Assembly (NCBI GenBank): GCA_948099385.1
Contig: CANUEZ040000103.1
Span: forward strand, 7,240,501-7,304,500
DNA from: Fasciola hepatica
Lineage: Eukaryota > Platyhelminthes > Trematoda > Plagiorchiida > Fasciolidae
Direction: 5' to 3'
DNA: 64,000 nucleotides
Positions 43,867 to 56,407 of the stretch are shown piece after piece; position 1 is the first letter of the stretch, and each line of letters begins with the position of its first letter. The translations under genes were made by a program, and so were the position numbers. A model generated the notes under the pieces. That model saw only the letters and a list, made by a program, of their open reading frames with translations. It made no database searches and was not told the origin of the DNA.

Positions 43867-46750
43867 TTGCGTCATCCGATCCGCCTTCAGCAAATGAAAA
43901 TTTCGGAATCTTATAAAGATCTTAACGTTAACCTTGACTCCACTAAACGGTTATCATTGTTTATGCTGAATGCACGCTCAATAGTGAATAAGATGCGAAT
44001 GCTGCGTATATTACTGCTCACGTCTGATTACGACCTTATTTTAATTACCGAAACCTGGTTGACAGACAACACTCCAAACGAGGATATCGCTATCACCGGA
44101 TACCAAGCTTTCAGGAAAAATAGACTCACTCAGAGAGGGGGAGGCTGTCTTATATATGTAAGACAAAACATGCGAGCGAAAATATTTCAGCACCCCATAC
44201 TCGATAACTTGCCTGATTCAGTTTGGCTACAGGTCACTACAGGATGTTCTGACTTCATTGTTAGTTGCATCTACCGCCCCCCGAATACTAGTCAAAACGA
44301 CTTTCTGCCTATCATAGAGGCGTTAAACGTTGTTGCGGACATAACCGGCCCAAAACTGGTGGCTGGCGACTTTAACGCACCAGGCATACGTTGGTCCACT
44401 TTGAAAGCTCCACATCACTTACTACACTTCCTGACCAGCATTCGTTTAGGAGGATGGACTCAACATGTGAAGTGCCCAACTAGAGGCAGTAGCATCCTTG
44501 ATCTCATTTTTACGGTAGGATTATCTCGCGTGCACACATCTATCGTGAACAGCATCCCAGGTTGTGACCACTTGCCGGTAAAATGTGAGTTTTCAGTGCC
44601 AGCACGAACCGTTCACAAACCAACCGTTAAAAGACCGTTCCACCAAGCTAGCTGGAATCAATTACCCTCACTCATTCGCTCGCAGAACTGGGATACTTTC
44701 TTTTTATCTGATGACTTGCATACCGTGGTGGATCATCTTTACTCCACACTAAATGCATGTCTTGACGTAATCACCCCAACCCAAGGTCTACCTGGACGAG
44801 ATAAACCAAACAGTTTTTGTCGATTAAAGCAGAAGCTGTCTATGCTACAACGCGAATTCCTGAGGTCGAGAGACTTTTCGTTGTTCTTGCAAATGAACCG
44901 TTTATATAATTCTATGAAATTGATTGAAATGTCCCGCAGTAAAAAACAGGAATTAAGGGCGCTGAGTCACCCCAAGAGGTCCGAAGCTTTATCTAAGCTG
45001 ATGAAGTTGAGAAACAGCCAGTGCAGTTCTCCTATCTCATCCATTATATATAACAACAATTATATAACGAACTCCCAAGAGATCTCCGAGGCATTCAGTG
45101 CCTATTTTGCTTCGTCTCTAACTACCGATGACTCCCCATGCCTATATCACGTTGAGCCGCTGACATCTGCACAGTTCTCAGCGGTTACATTTCACCCGAA
45201 CGACTTAACAGTACAGCTAACTAAAATTAGGCGGTTATACCACCCCGGGCCAGATGCCGTTCCACCGGCTACTTTTAGTCTAGGTGGCACTGATATCCCA
45301 TTCTTGCTATCAAAGGTTTTTAATTTATCTGAGCAGTAGCGTTTTCCCCTCCCATTGGAAAACATCAGTTATTATCCCAATTCCTAAGAAAGGTTCACGC
45401 CAGGACCTAACCAACTATCGACCAGTGAACCACACCCCTATAGTTTCCCGGATTATGGAAAGACTGATAAAAAATAAGCTGACAACTCATTTACTAAACA
45501 ATAACCTCATTAACACTGGACAGCACGGTTTTCTTCAAAAAAGATCCTGTGCCACCTGTATGTGTGACTTCCTTAACTTAATAACTACGGCCACTAACAG
45601 TGGTAAATCAGTGATTGTAATCCTCCTTGACATGACTAAAGCTTTCGATCGAGTATCCCACAGTAGGCTCATGGCGAAGATGAAAATCTACGGAATTGTT
45701 GACCCGATCCTGAGTTGGTTTTCATCATATCTAACATCCCGAAAGCAGGTGGTGGACGTTGATGGCAGTTTATCATCACCTCGACCAGTTACTAGTGGAG
45801 TAATTCAGGGTAGTGTACTAGGTCCCTTACTTTTTCTTATATATGTTAATGACATTTTTAACGTCATCACACACGGGGCTACGTTCCTTTTTGCAGACGA
45901 CATAAAAATTATGTACTCCTTTGAACCTGACGCCTTGGCTTCTACCATTGTTAGCATAACGAGCGATTTACTATCGCTAGACTCATGGAGCAACCAATGG
46001 TTGATGAAATTCTCCGCTGTCAAAAATTGTATCCTTATGTATAAGTGTCAGGTTCCCGCGGGAATGTTTAAAATTAATGATCAGTTCATCCCCAACAGTC
46101 CGGAAGTAAGGGACTTGGGATTACAATATTCTTGTACATTTAATTTCTCCGAACATTCGGCCGTGCAGGTTCGTAAGCTAGACGGCTAATTGGTCTGATT
46201 AATAGAACCTTCAGTCTTACAGAGAGCAAGCTAAGCATTTTTAAAACTCATGTCAGACCACTTCTGGAATATTGCACTGTCGTCTTTTCTAACATGCGGC
46301 AGATTTGCAATTGAGAATGTACAACGTAGATTTACCAAACAACTACTAGGATATTCCTCGCCTTTAAATTATATGGAAAGGTGTGAAATATTGCACCTAG
46401 AGCCCCTATGGCTGCGCCGTCTACGAATGAACCTGTCTTTCTTTTGCAATATTGTAAAACGTACATCTTGCAATTCAGCCCCCAAGGTCAAAACTCCCTC
46501 CAAATATTCTTTACGACATAGGGACTCTATGGTCTTGATTCCAGTATCCAGGACTGCGATGCGGTCAAACTTCTTTGTTAAATATTCTTCCCTCTGGAAC
46601 AAACTCCCACCTCAACTTAGGTCAATGTCTTCGGCCTCTTTATTATTCAAAAAAGAAATAAATAAACATCTAACTGTCCAAAAACTGATTCGAATGCATG
46701 ATCCCTACATGTCTATTACCCGAGCCTACGAACTGGGCCTGGGATACTAA
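43867..46750 (+). pseudogene. CR1-C: ORF2, apurinic-type endonuclease and reverse transcriptase
   Basis: The frame holds an endonuclease with LNARSIVNK, LILITETWL, RGGGCLIYVRQ, SCIYRPPN, VAGDFNAPG, LDLIF and GCDHLPV (43950-44590). A linker ending HPGPDAVPP comes next (45240). The RT has WKTSVIIPIPKKG, TNYRPV, GQHGFLQKRSC, LLDMTKAFDRVSH, GVIQGSVLGPLLF and FADDIKI (45350-45910), followed by the C-terminal region with SSLWNKLPPQLR (46590-46620). It nicks target DNA and copies the element RNA there. The order and motifs fit the CR1/Jockey group, and FADD is an accepted variant of YADD. The frame is broken near 45330 and near 46190, so as read it is inactive, although all catalytic motifs remain. 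Confidence 0.85.
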
Positions 46751-48756
46751 CCAAAAGCTTAACAACTTTGTTCAGTAGACAGTTATTACCAACGGGTGGT
46801 AAGGAGCATTCTGTATTATAGTTAGCAAATAAAAGCAGTCCAACCTATACTCCATGACTGTCAACAGCACACTCCACGTGTTTGTCTAGCCACTTCCTAT
46901 TTTCAACGCTTCTGACCACGACCCCCTACTGGCCACCGTTACTCCGGTGATTCTTTTTTTATGCTGTCAGATTTTACCATAGTCGGTTAGGTTCTTTTTT
47001 TATCAGCTGCCGCCAGGTATAAGAGCATTTATAATGCTAGAAAATACATAGCAGCATATATAATATGGTCCTCAAGGTACCAGTCTCATCCACGCTTCAA
47101 CTACTTACTCATTGAGACCCTATTTCAACACACGAGATTCCAGGCCTCGTTCTAATGAACGAATCGCCACAATCGATGTGGTCTTCCATAAACCATTCGT
47201 CGAACTACACATAAGTATTTTCCCCCAGTGTCGCCTATTCTCGCTTCCTTGCTTTTTTGGTAACTCTCACTAAGCCTCACAAGAATTAGTCGCTAGTACC
47301 GGTCTTCTTCGCTTTCCGTATGTTGTTTAATCCAAAAAACAAGACCTCAACGTCGCGACCACCCATTTCTGTTACTGGCATGATATTGGTGTTCTGTCTT
47401 TCTCCCCTAACCCACAGCTGGTAGAACTGCCAGACTACAGCCCTCTCCGTTTTGTTTTCAGAACCTGTACCCTAAGGACGATTGTCGCCTTCCATTTCCC
47501 AGGAATAACTTGGACCCTCTCTTGCTGGACAGGACAAACGAGATTTACACACTACTTCATTTTCGCCCGTCTCACGATCGCTTTCCCCAAGATTCCCATC
47601 AGACTTATTGAACCTGGACTACTCGATCTCACTGCATTCATACAACTCATTTTAATCCCATATGTCATCCTGCCCGTTCCGTGTTAGAACCCGCTAATAC
47701 TGTTCAAACACTGGCACCTTTATTGTCACTGTTCATTGATTCATCGGTCACCAAAAAAAACGTCCGGCGCTGACATATCTTTCAGTAGTCCTCCAGTGGG
47801 TAGCGAAGTAATAAGTAACTACCTGCACTCTTCATCGGTCCATCCGATCGCATCCGCAATGCTGTTGCATCGAGTGTTCGGGCTCTGCAGATCACAGCGT
47901 TCACTCTACGATTAGACGTCTTCGATACACTTCCCATGCTGCATCGCCGCTCCGTTCCCATCATTTGTTACACCTGTCTAATTGGTCATTAGAAATGTGA
48001 CACTCACCGTCTACTTACTATACCATCACCGTTATCGAGACCTTTGATCTTCCTGATGTTGCATTCGTGTTACATTACCGAAACTGACCCCGTATGCAGC
48101 CTCTAAATCACACCACTATCTGCACCGGTTGATACATTTTATTTCTATATTCGTTGATCCACGGCCGCTTCCCGCAATATACCTGGGCAGTTTTATTGAC
48201 CTGTCATTTTTGCATGGTACATACCACACAGCATTCATCTATTGACGTACACTTATCCGTGGATTACTTTACCTTTCCTCTCGCAGAACTGAACACCTGT
48301 ATAATGGATGTAACCACACGGTCAATATTGATTAGTCTTCCACTTCCGCTTTGACATTTCATACCAACCCTACATAAAGTTAACAACTTGCCGCACGCTC
48401 ACCTGTTTTACTCCGGCCGTTCCCTGCCACCATCACTCTGGTAGTATCCCTCCCAGGAAATACGCAATTGTTTGCAACATATATGATTCCTCCAGTATAC
48501 AGCCACCACTTTATATACTACCATCTTTGCAGACTGAAATATTTCCATGTTAATACTTCTTGACATACCTGTAGTAAAGTGAATAATTCACCGAACGCTT
48601 CGACGAGATTTCTATCCATATGCCTCTCATATTCTGTAGCGCACCAAAAACATTTCCTTTGAATGTTTCAATTTCCACTAGTGGTAATTATTTCACATAC
48701 CACTTATGCATGTACTCCAGACCAACAGACATCAATCGACCTTGATCTTCAAATTT
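46751..48756 (+). mobile_element. CR1-C: proximal 3' UTR
   Basis: This 2 kb of pyrimidine-rich, G-poor plus strand directly follows ORF2 and contains no gene. It is interrupted by CR1-H at 48757 and resumes at about 49326, ending in the family's 3' signature. I could not match it word by word with the CR1-D UTR, so the UTR may vary between subfamilies. Confidence 0.55.
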
Positions 48757-49325
48757 CAGTTCAGTTCAGTTTGCACAGGACTTGGTGTGGCTAGAGCCAA
48801 TCGTGTGTCCAGATAGTTGTGTTGTCGGCGAGTTTCCGTAGCTCCCAACACTGCGTGATTTTCTTTTTCTGAAAGGCAGAAATTTTGTGCAGTATCAGCC
48901 CTGGCAGAGTAAGGTGGAAACAATAAGTAAATTGCATCTGACCCTAAAAGCTGCTTAACATAACTCGGGGTATACTGCCACCCAACATAAGTCTACTGCT
49001 TTCTTAAAGGCCTTCACTGTTGTGGTATTTATGACCTCTTCCGGGAGCTTATTCCAATAGGATACCACTCCATTTGAGAAGTACTTCGCCCTAATTTGGA
49101 GCCTCGAATGTTTCCTTTGTAATCTAAGGCTATGCCCCCTTGTGCCTCTCTCGGGGATCAGCGAAAAAAGGTCTTCTCGACTTATTCCGGACAGTCCTTT
49201 CATTACCTTGAAGGTTTCTATCAAATCCCCGCGAATGCGCCGTCTTTCCATCGAGAATAGGTCTAGGGCACGGAGACGCTCTGTGTAGTTAAACCCCCTT
49301 TGCCCAGCCACCATTCTAGTGGCTA
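48757..49325 (-). mobile_element. CR1-H: RT C-terminus and 3' end of another CR1-like family
   Basis: The minus-strand frame 49314-48955 is intact and reads LDLFSMERRRIRGDLIETFK, then RGHSLRL and the FSNGVVSYWNKLPEEVI block, ending at a stop. This is the standard C-terminal region of CR1-like RTs. About 200 bases of 3' UTR follow, ending in repeats of AACTG on the minus strand (plus-strand 48757-48775), which look like the element's tail. It is a short 5'-truncated insertion in the CR1-C 3' UTR. Confidence 0.75.
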
Positions 49326-49509
49326 GCCCTTGCCGGGCAATACTACCGTTTTAGTTCACTGTAACACTCTCTCTGATACTCTGCATGCACTTGTTGTACC
49401 CTTTTGTGAATTGTCATTCCGGCATCACTATAATCATCTGATCATGCCTTCTAGCATGCTTCGAGCGCATCCGAAATATACAATTATTATTATTATTATT
49501 ATTATTACT
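49326..49509 (+). mobile_element. CR1-C: distal 3' UTR, 3' signature and triplet tail
   Basis: The stretch starts at TTGCCGGGCA, a word also found about 120 bases before the tail of CR1-A (7478). It ends with GATCATGCCTTCTAGCATGC, CTTCGAGCGC and CGAAATATAC followed by a TTA repeat (49482-49507). This is the expected end of CR1-C once the CR1-H insertion is removed. Confidence 0.65.
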
Positions 49510-51290
49510 TCAGGATCATACGGAACATATGCAAAGACAAGATTAGGTCCTATCAGAATGCAGTCCAACGATCTGTATTTGATCGAGCACGGACCAATAA
49601 GGCATTTTTCATTCAGTGCATGCGCCGTCTTAGGGGTATAGCTCCGACACCATTAGCTCTCAAAGATAATGCCGAATCTCAAATCACTTCCCCTAGCCAA
49701 GTAGCCGAGGAATTCAGCTCCTACTTCCGTACAATTTTTAGCTCCATACTCATATCATCCCACCCTACCATGCACCCGTTATCTCTGACCACTACCCTTA
49801 ACCGTGTCACTATTCCCATTGGTGTAGTCGCTCAAGGTTTACGACGGCTCAACCAATATTGCTTCATGGGTCCAGACCTAATCCACCCCCGTATTCTCAA
49901 GGAAGCCGAGGATACATTAGTTGCCCCTTATGCCTCGCTTTTTCAGCAATGTGTTTACAATGGAGTTTTTCGCAGTAGCTGGAAAAAGCAGTGATCACAC
50001 CAATCTACAAGAAGAGTAGTAGACATCTTGCTTCTAGTTACAGACCCATATGCCTCACTAGCGTCACCAGCAAATTTTTTGAGGGAATTCTTATGAGTGA
50101 GGTTCTTTCCCATCTTCATAGAAATAGGATCCTTTCCTCGTCCCAACATGAGATTTTTCCTGACAGATCATGCATCACTAATATGCTTTCTGCCATCGAT
50201 GGTCTAACGAAAGCCCATGATGATGGCCAGCTCTCACACGCTGTATCCATCGATTTTGCTGAGGCCTTCGATAAGGTACCCATGCCCTACTTCTTTATAA
50301 GCTGCAGATATACGGGATCACAGGCTCCATGTTGGCCATCCTACGTAGCTTCCTTGCCAACCGCACCTTTGTGGTTAAAGTCGGGAATGTTTTGTCTCAA
50401 CCCTCCCCAGTAACAACTGGGGTCCCCCAAGGGTCGGTCTTAGGTCCTCTTCTTTTCCTAATCTATATGAACGATCTGCCGACAGCCCTTCCTGCGAACA
50501 TTGTCATGTACGCAGACGATGTAACCCTCTGGAGTTCAAGCGTTGAAGACCTGCGACTTGCAGTTTATGAAACGAAACGCTGGTCCGAGGATTGGAACCT
50601 CCCAGTTATTGATGACAAATGCGTGAGCATGTCTTTCGGCAGAGAGACTGGTCACACGTTTTTCATTAACGGAGCAACTACACTGCCAATGGTTGACCGA
50701 AACAAGGCGCTCGGCTTCTGGTTAGATTGTAACTTATCCTCCTCTCATCATCTCCAACTTGCGAGCAAGTCTGCTTTTCGAATCCTGAACATGATTCGAA
50801 GGTCCTTCCTGCGCATATCTGAGGATGAATAGCCATAATCTTCAGCACATATATCCGACCTCTGCTGGAGTACGGTAGTCAGATAGTGCACTGTGGTCTT
50901 GTCCGAGACCGTGCGATCCTAGGAAGAGTTCAGTGGGCCTCCACAAAGGCAGTAAGTGGTCCATCCCATCTACCTTATCCCGTCCGCCTCTCACTCCTCA
51001 ACCTCTATCCCTTGACGTAAGACTCGTGAGAGTTGATCTGTTTTTGGTGTTCCACCTTTTTGAAACAGGTCAAAGCGATTCCTTCTTCTCCGTCTGTCCA
51101 GCCTCTCCTCTCCGTGGTCACAGCAGAAAAGTTTTCAAACCGTGGCTACGCACTTAACTAAGGATTAACGTTTTTAGCTACAGGGTTATTACTCTGTGGA
51201 GTGCACTCCTGGAAGATATCGTTCTCTCGCAGACCAAAACTATCTTCAAGAAAACCCTGGACCTCTACTTGAGTCTCTCTCAATAATTCT
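49510..51290 (+). pseudogene. CR1-G: 5'-truncated RT of a second CR1-like family
   Basis: Directly after the CR1-C tail, frames encode a linker (49620-49994). The RT follows with ITPIYKKSS, YRPICLTSV, SIDFAEAFDKV, GVPQGSVLGPLLFLIYMNDL and YADDVTLW (49991-50540), then KALGFWLDCNLSSSHHLQ. Decayed C-terminal pieces run to about 51285 (RGHSRKVFKP, then WSALLED). Frame changes occur near 49985, 50330 and 50830. The catalytic YADD is intact, but the 5' end lacks the endonuclease and ORF1. The sequence is clearly different from CR1-C and CR1-D, and its C-terminal region resembles that of CR1-H more closely. Confidence 0.78.
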
Positions 51291-51449
51291 TTGTCAAAAA
51301 AAAACAAAGTAGATGTTTTTATCACATATATGTTCACAAATTCCGCACCCCACTCCGCTTAAAGCACCGTCCACAGTGTGACACTGCATGATGTTATGTG
51401 TATCTTGTTTTCAATAAAACTCGTTGGTTATCCAAAACCTGCAGTCACA

Positions 51450-53300
51450 ATGCACAATTCAAAAAGAAGCAGACCGGCCAGTAAGATTTTTCCATGCGTA
51501 GCCGTACGTCTCCCAATCACTACACCATGCTCCGTCTCATTAACGAACATCCATGATGACACAAATGGCGAGATTGACAGCCTCTCACAACACGTCAGCT
51601 CACTTGAATCCCAAAATAAAGCTCTTGACAGAACCACCAAAATTCTGACACTACTGAGTCAACACTTCGAGCCTTCTATGGTAAATACAGTCTGTAACTT
51701 AGTTGCCACGTGTAACTTTATTGACAGCATATCTTCATATGTTTCAAAACGGATACGAAACTCGAATCACGTGATCACATCTACTGTTCTCGATAGGGCC
51801 CCAAACAACATAGTCGACAGTACCTTTCTAAAGGCCGCTAAGATTGAACGTCTGATGTGCCGTAGCAGCAGACTACGCAAACAAACACAACTACACCAAT
51901 ACCCCCTTCTTCTCGAATTTCCGGACTCACTGACAGCCGGTGAGTTTATTCGTCAACAAACAAGTATTTCTATTCATTCGCCATACAAGAACATTCGAAT
52001 AGCACCCGACAAAACGCCACTTTAAGGAAAAGTGCTGAGAAAGTCGAACTCTCTCAAACATCCAGGGAAGGAATCCGCCCGAAAGACACCTAAGCCCTTC
52101 ATTCCTCTAACCTACTCTATGCAACCAACGTCTATCAGCCAACAACAGTCTGATGTAGACCTTGACGCAACGCCCGGGCCTTCGCCAAATCCGCCAGTCT
52201 CCAAGCGTCCTGGGCTCGTCAATAGTGTCGCAGATGCCTGGGACTCGAATCAACCGAGTCCTGCCAGACAGCTTAGCTCTGCTCATTAGAAGCAGCTACC
52301 CAAATCGCGTAGCCTGCATGACCTAACAAGCTTGCATCACTCTCCCAAGGCGACACATAATTCAACGTATATATACGACTATAGTCGTTCTTGTCCACAC
52401 CAAATAGCCACGACTAAAACAGATCCGCCACCTCATCATACCATTGCCAGGTCATTCTAGCTCGAATCAAAACCTTCAGCCTTCAGGTCATACTCCCAAA
52501 AACAAGCTGCCAAGAAGTAGCGTACTCAAGGATAGAACTTCACTGCTGCAATCTAACTCACCACCCATGGGCCGAAAGTTGGTAACGATCTACAGTCAGC
52601 CCCCGATGCAGAGTGTGGAAACCCAACGGTAACACATGGCCGCAAATCTAGAATTCGGAGACCCACGCTCCATCCCTAGTGAAGGCCTCAACATTTAGTT
52701 CATTAGGCAACGACCGCCTTTTGTCACCAGGCTACACCCTGAAGGTCATGCACAGATAAGAAGCGAACAGATACCCAAGTGGGACGTCACTGATGCCGGG
52801 ACCTACAGTTTCTGTTCCCAAAATAGATAGTTACTCAGACCGTAATTCCTCCCAGCGAAATCCCAGCTCTATGCGCATTTATACGAACGATGCTCGCAAA
52901 CCACCTCACAGCTACTAATCAAAGCTGCATTTGCCTAGCTTATCATTTCCTAACTTTTCCGTGCCTTCACCGTTCATCCCATTAGTACCTCTACCACATC
53001 AAAACTTTCGTTTCGCCTCACCACAGTCGTCTTATGCGCAGGATACATCCACAAATCCCATTCGAGTAAACTGTCCCCACCCTGTGGCAAACAATCCCAC
53101 AATTTTTCATCTCTTCCAGCCATAACAAACCACTTTCCAATACTGGCACCTTATCAGTCGTTTATACCTTCGATAGCACACTGAGCTTCGCAGGCCAACA
53201 CTGCGTATTACAATTACCTTCTTCCGAAATAACCTCCACAAATCCCCTCTACCAACCGCCGATTCCCATCATTCCCCACCCGGGAAAGCCACATCGATGT
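51450..53300 (+). pseudogene. CR1-D: decayed ORF1
   Basis: The frame from the ATG at 51450 (MHNSKRSRPASK) to 52025 contains CSVSLTNIHDDT, a heptad-like helix, CRSSRLRK, YPLLLEFPDSLTAGEF and SPYKNIRIAPDKTP, each matching CR1-C ORF1. After a frame break it continues with SDVDLDATPGPSP (about 52150) and a long proline-rich region that is shredded by stops up to about 53300. The protein was probably similar in length and plan to that of CR1-C. Confidence 0.75.
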
Positions 53301-53689
53301 GCGGCGAAGCCACCCCAAACTCTTTTAGTCCTTACCCTCTGAGGCCTGCTCTTACCACACAACACCAACCAATACCAAGGTTGTCACGCGGGAAAGCCAA
53401 TGCCTTCCATAACCCCGTATTCTTTCGCTGCACTGGAGCATCGAACGATCCCAACGAATCAGGACAAGTAGCAGGACTACTTTGTCTAAGGTCTTCTCTT
53501 TCACCTCGTAATAACCCAGAATTGATTATTTCCGGTTTGTCCGCGGCTCATTCTTCCGAAACCATCGAGGAGGCATCCCAAACTCACTTTTCCTCCTTTT
53601 CGGTATTAACCCCAACTCACGCCCCTCACTGTGCACTTCCTACGACCAACAACTCCCCCACGTTACCTGACCCTGGAACTCACTTCCAC

Positions 53690-56407
53690 ATGAGTGGGTT
53701 ATCATTCATCTTATTTCACTCGCGGTCCATCTTGAATAAGCTTCATCACTAAGAAAATCATGACATTATATCCAGTCCTGACATCATCTTTATTACTGAA
53801 ACCTGGCTCACCGAACACACCGGCAAAAGCGAAATTATGCTTGGAGGGAACAGGGTTTTTAGGGTAAATAGGATCGACAGACGCGGAGGTGGGTGCCTTG
53901 TGTACGTACAGCACGCCCTTTCAGTAGTCCCCATCAGACATACCACACTCGACTCAATTCCGGATTCTCTGTGGCTCACAAATGGGTTCTCAACTGTAAT
54001 CATGCACATTGGTTGTGTCGATCGCCCGCCCTCATCTACTATTGCAGACTTAAATCCTTTAACTGAGGCCTTTCATTACCTTTCACTACCACCTTCGGCA
54101 GCGAAAATCATAGCCAGTGATTTTAACTGGCCTAAAATGTCCTGAAGAAACCTCACGGCACCTCCCAACTTGATAGACTTTATGTCCAATACTCTCATTG
54201 GGGGCTAGATGCAACGCGTCAAAACCCCTACTAGAAACGCCGACATCCTAGATCTTATATTCACCCACGGCGTTTCCCAATTTTCGGTTTCCTTTCTGAA
54301 TAAATTTCCGGGTAGCGACCATAAGATAGTAGCCGGTAATCTTTCATTTCATCCTTATCTATCAGACTATCTGTCCTCAGTCAACAATTTCATCCGTTTA
54401 ATGTGGAACCCTCAGCCCAATCTCATCCGTGACCAAGATTGGAGCAGTTTTTTCTAACGACCGACCCCCAACAAACGGCTGATCACTTTTACTTTACCAT
54501 GGGAAACTGCCTCCTGAAACTTAGCCTAATATCCAAAAACCCCTCCCTCAGGAAGTCCAAAATTGCCTCCCCCCAAAGAAACTACCTAGAGATTCAAAGA
54601 CTTTACCTCCAAAACCATGACTTCTCTCTTCTCATGAAACTAACACGTATTACTGATATTATCCGGGACCTAAAGGAAAAACAGCTCCGCTAAGAAAAAG
54701 CCAAAGCCCTAAGATATCCCAATAAAGCAATAAAACTCTCATTCCTACGCAAACCTAAGAATTCGGGAACAGATACTACGATCCAATACGTTGTGTTACC
54801 GAATAAAACTTCGGCAACCCCACCCTCTAATATCACTGAGGCTTTTAACCATTACTTCGCCAAATCTTGGGCCCTCGCCTCAGATACAACACTCCCAAAT
54901 CCTCCGGCTAATACCAGCTCTCCCTCGTCTACCATAACATTTGAAGTAAACGTCATTTCTAGGCTCATTTCACACTATAAAGCATCTGCGCATCCTGGAC
55001 CAGACAGGTTGCTCCCAGCTGCAATCAATAACCGTGGATCAGACCTCCCACTTCTATTACTAAAACTATTACTGTTGTCACTCAAATTAAGTTTAGTACC
55101 GTCGAAATGGAAGCGTTCTGTCATTATTCCACGGCAAAATACCTGTCGACGAACTCGCTAATTACCGTCCCATCAACCATATCCCTATCATTACCAGAAT
55201 AATGGAAACGATTATCAAAGATAGCATTTCCACGCATCTTCTCGCTTCAAATTTTCCGAGCGATAGGCAGCACGGGTTTCTCAAGTCGCGATCATGCACC
55301 ACATGTCAGTTTGACTTTCTCGACCTAGTCACTAAGGCTGTTGATAGCGGGCAGACATTAGTAATTTTCTACCTAGATATGTCGAAGGCTTTCGACCGTG
55401 TTCCACACCTGCATCTTATCTCCAAATTGCGTTTATTCGGCATTGCTGACCCGCTGCTTTCTTGGCTGAAATCTTATCTCGCCCATCGTTCTCAAGTGGT
55501 CCTCACCAATGGACATAATTTTTAACCGAAACCTGTTGCAAGTGGCGTTATACAGGGCAGCGTACTGGGTCCTCTTCTATTTCTGATGTACAATAATGAC
55601 GCATCGGATCTAGTACACCATGGTCCGCCATTCTTGTTTGCAGACGATATAAAAATAGTCTGCTCTTTCAATTCCAATTTCCGCTGACATTTCTGCACTT
55701 CACGGCTGGTGCCACACCTGTAGGATGAGCTTTTCCACTGATAAGTGCGAGGTCCTAACCTACAAGTTCCAATTGCTCCCTGGATCCTTAAATCTTGGTG
55801 GGTCCCCAATAGTCAGTCGACCTACCACCACGATTTGGGCCTTAACTATTCCAGCTCCCTCAACTTTTCTGAGCACGCCGCCATCCAAGCGGCCAATGCT
55901 AGGAGAAGTGTGGCCCTTCTCTTCCGCTCTTTTTGTCTCCGGGCCAGTACCATCAGCATCTACAAACCCCACGTCAGGCCTTTGCTTGAGTACTGACCAA
56001 TAATATTTTCTAACATGACGAAATTCGACAGAGTCGCGATTGAAAGCATACAGATGCGTTTTAACAAACAACTGCTCGTTTGGTCTACGCCTTTATGCTA
56101 TAAAAAACGATGCCAAAATATGAATCTTGACCCACTCAGGCTCCACCTCTTGAGACTAAACCGGTCTTTTTCCCTTTACCCAGTAAGCTTCTCCCGTTAA
56201 ATCCCCTACTCATTTCGGCACATGCCTTTGACTGTCCCTTCTAGTATAGTCAAGTCGGCCATACGGTCACGTTTTTCCTTCTTGTCTGCTCAAAAGTGTG
56301 GAAGAAGTTGCCCATCACCCTCCGAACTTCACAGACCAAGTCCCAATTTCTGTTGGCGCTCATCCCATATCTCAGTGTCATCCGTGAACTCCAGTTATCT
56401 AATATGA
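53690..56407 (+). pseudogene. CR1-D: decayed ORF2 (endonuclease and RT)
   Basis: The endonuclease reads SRSILNKL, IIFITETWL, RRGGGCLVYVQH, IIASDFNWP (glycine lost from the usual GDFN) and LDLIFTHGV with GSDHKIV (53700-54340). A linker with HPGPDRLLPA follows (54985). The RT has WKRSVIIP, RQHGFLKSRSC, YLDMSKAFDRVPH, GVIQGSVLGPLLF and FADDIKIV (55105-55660). The C-terminal piece (56015-56200) contains RFNKQLLVWSTPL. At least six frame breaks or stops interrupt it. It is the same family as CR1-C but older. Confidence 0.8.
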
